From Actinomycetota bacterium (GTDB lineage Bacteria > Actinomycetota > Acidimicrobiia > Acidimicrobiales > Ilumatobacteraceae): a stretch of 43,301 bases of DNA. The DNA lies in the NCBI GenBank assembly GCA_009726095.1, contig WLMZ01000015.1:1-43301 (forward strand), in the 5' to 3' direction. Below, one piece after another: positions 42,232-43,301 of the stretch (positions are counted from its first letter, which is position 1; every line of letters begins with the position of its first letter). Under the pieces are notes generated by a model. It was not told the origin of the DNA. It made no database searches and was given only the letters and a program-made list of their open reading frames with translations. Both the position numbers and the translations under genes were made by a program.

Positions 42232-43301
42232 GCGACGATCTGCGTCTCCGACGGAACCCCGAAATGCGCCGGCTGGGCCTGCCCTGCCTCGCGCTGGGCG
42301 CGTCGTGCCAGTGCAGCGGCGACGAGCTCACGGAACAGCGGGTGCGCCCGGTCGGGACGGCTCTTGAACTCGGGGTGCGCCTGTGTGCCCACCCAGAACG
42401 GGTGGTCGGTCAGCTCGATGAACTCGACGAGGCGCTTGTCGGGCGACGTGCCGCAGCACAGGAACCCTGCGCCCTCGAAGCGGTTGCGATAGTTCGAGTT
42501 GAACTCGTAGCGGTGACGATGACGCTCGCTGACGACGGGCTCGCCATAGGCCTCGGCCACCTTCGAGCCGGGCGTCAACACGGCGTAGTAGGCGCCGAGG
42601 CGCATCGTGCCGCCCTTGTCGCTGATGTCGCGCTGGGCCACCATGAGATCGATCACGGGGTAATGCGTGGTCGTGTCGAATTCGGTGGAGTTGGCATCTG
42701 CCATGCCCAACACGTTGCGGGCGAACTCGATGGTCATCACCTGCATGCCGAGACAGATACCCAGACACGGCAGCAGCTCCTCGCGGGAATACTGTGCCGC
42801 GGCAATCTTGCCCTCAATGCCACGCGAGCCGAACCCGCCGGGAATCACCATGCCGTCGAGATCAGCGAGTCGACCTGCGGCAAGCAGGCCCTCGACCTCT
42901 TCGGCCTGGATCCAATCGATCTCCACCTTGGCCCCATGTTGGAAGCCGGCGTGGCGCAGGCTTTCCGCAACGGAAAGATACGCATCCTGCAGGTCGACGT
43001 ACTTGCCGATCAGACCGATCTTCACCGGTGTCTGTGCAGCCTCGACGTTGGCGACGACCTTCTCCCATGGCGTGAGATCGAGCGGGGCGTCGATGCGCAG
43101 CACGTCGCACACCACTTCGTCGAGGCCCTCGTCGTGCAGGATCAACGGCAACTCGTAGATGTTGCGCGCATCGGCAGCGTTGACCACCGCGCGCTCGTCG
43201 ACATCACAGAGGTTGCTGATCTTGCGCTTCAGGTTCGGGCTCAATGGCTCCTCGCTGCGGCACACGATGACATCGGGTTGGATGCCGCGACTGCGCAGCT
43301 C
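42228..43301 (-). CDS. pyrG: CTP synthase (5' end outside window)
   Basis: The C-terminal 357 residues of CTP synthase, which makes CTP from UTP using glutamine. The reading frame stays open to the window edge (ELRSRGIQPDVIVCR is in frame at 43301-43257), so the real start is further right. The end of the synthetase domain is followed by the class I glutamine amidotransferase domain, with the nucleophile Cys in LGICLGMQ and the catalytic His-Glu in HPEFKSRP. The TGA overlaps the NUDIX GTG. No unusual residues were noticed. Confidence 0.97.
   Translation of the reverse strand, partial: ELRSRGIQPDVIVCRSEEPLSPNLKRKISNLCDVDERAVVNAADARNIYELPLILHDEGLDEVVCDVLRIDAPLDLTPWEKVVANVEAAQTPVKIGLIGKYVDLQDAYLSVAESLRHAGFQHGAKVEIDWIQAEEVEGLLAAGRLADLDGMVIPGGFGSRGIEGKIAAAQYSREELLPCLGICLGMQVMTIEFARNVLGMADANSTEFDTTTHYPVIDLMVAQRDISDKGGTMRLGAYYAVLTPGSKVAEAYGEPVVSERHRHRYEFNSNYRNRFEGAGFLCCGTSPDKRLVEFIELTDHPFWVGTQAHPEFKSRPDRAHPLFRELVAAALARRAQREAGQAQPAHFGVPSETQIVA

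Noticed and set aside
1-43301. tRNA, rRNA, CRISPR arrays, insertion sequences, riboswitches
   Set aside because: Gaps between genes are short (mostly under 110 bases, the longest 140). None contained a cloverleaf, direct-repeat array, transposase remnant or recognised riboswitch core.

Overview
The window is 43.3 kb of GC-rich, almost fully coding DNA. GTG starts, tight ATGA/GTGA/TGATG junctions and several gene neighbourhoods point to a high-GC Actinomycetota. The mix of conserved actinobacterial blocks (pyrG-NUDIX-xerD, scpA-scpB-rluB) with an arabinan-precursor pathway, and no mycolate genes in view, suggests an uncultured or environmental lineage such as Acidimicrobiia. That placement is inference. 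No rRNA, tRNA, CRISPR array, insertion sequence or prophage was found, and no gene-free stretch exceeds about 150 bases.

Left edge (1-3117): the end of an oligopeptide-type ABC transporter ATPase, a YkgJ-type cysteine-cluster protein overlapping a crotonase-family gene, and an AlkA-like DNA glycosylase. From 3182 to about 29850 lies a large cell-envelope glycan region. It holds a PIG-V-like mannosyltransferase, two polyprenyl-phosphate sugar synthases (GT2) flanking a 1417-residue AftD-like arabinofuranosyltransferase, three acyltransferase-3 proteins (two with a C-terminal SGNH domain), and a coupled set of small protein, GMC oxidoreductase and two SDR/epimerases. It also holds five further polytopic GT-C-like or unassigned membrane proteins, a GT4 glycosyltransferase and a methyltransferase.

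From 39040 down to 29869 the minus strand carries ten consecutive genes: scpA, scpB, rluB, tyrA, aroA, a HAD phosphatase, a UbiA-family decaprenyl-phosphate phosphoribosyltransferase, a methyltransferase, dprE1 and dprE2. Most junctions from rluB to the methyltransferase overlap by one to four bases. The last genes encode the decaprenylphosphoryl-arabinose (DPA) route: prenyl-phosphate plus PRPP gives the phosphoribose lipid, a phosphatase (the HAD protein is a candidate) removes the 5-phosphate, and DprE1/DprE2 epimerise ribose to arabinose. The AftD-like protein and the GT-C proteins are the likely consumers, with the GT2 enzymes supplying mannose- or hexose-lipid donors. Acyltransferases and methyltransferases would decorate the product. 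The working picture is a lipid-linked arabinan or arabinomannan envelope polymer outside the classical mycolate bacteria.

Right edge (39181-43301): trpS on the plus strand, then convergently a minus-strand operon pyrG (cut by the window edge), NUDIX hydrolase, xerD-type recombinase and an HD-domain protein, joined by overlapping stop/start codons. The most unusual non-coding signals are three CACGTG hexamers spaced exactly 11 bp apart between divergent membrane-protein genes (22654-22686), and a 7-bp inverted repeat directly upstream of dprE2. At four divergent regions a TANNNT box sits 6-9 nt before a GTG start, suggesting leaderless transcripts.
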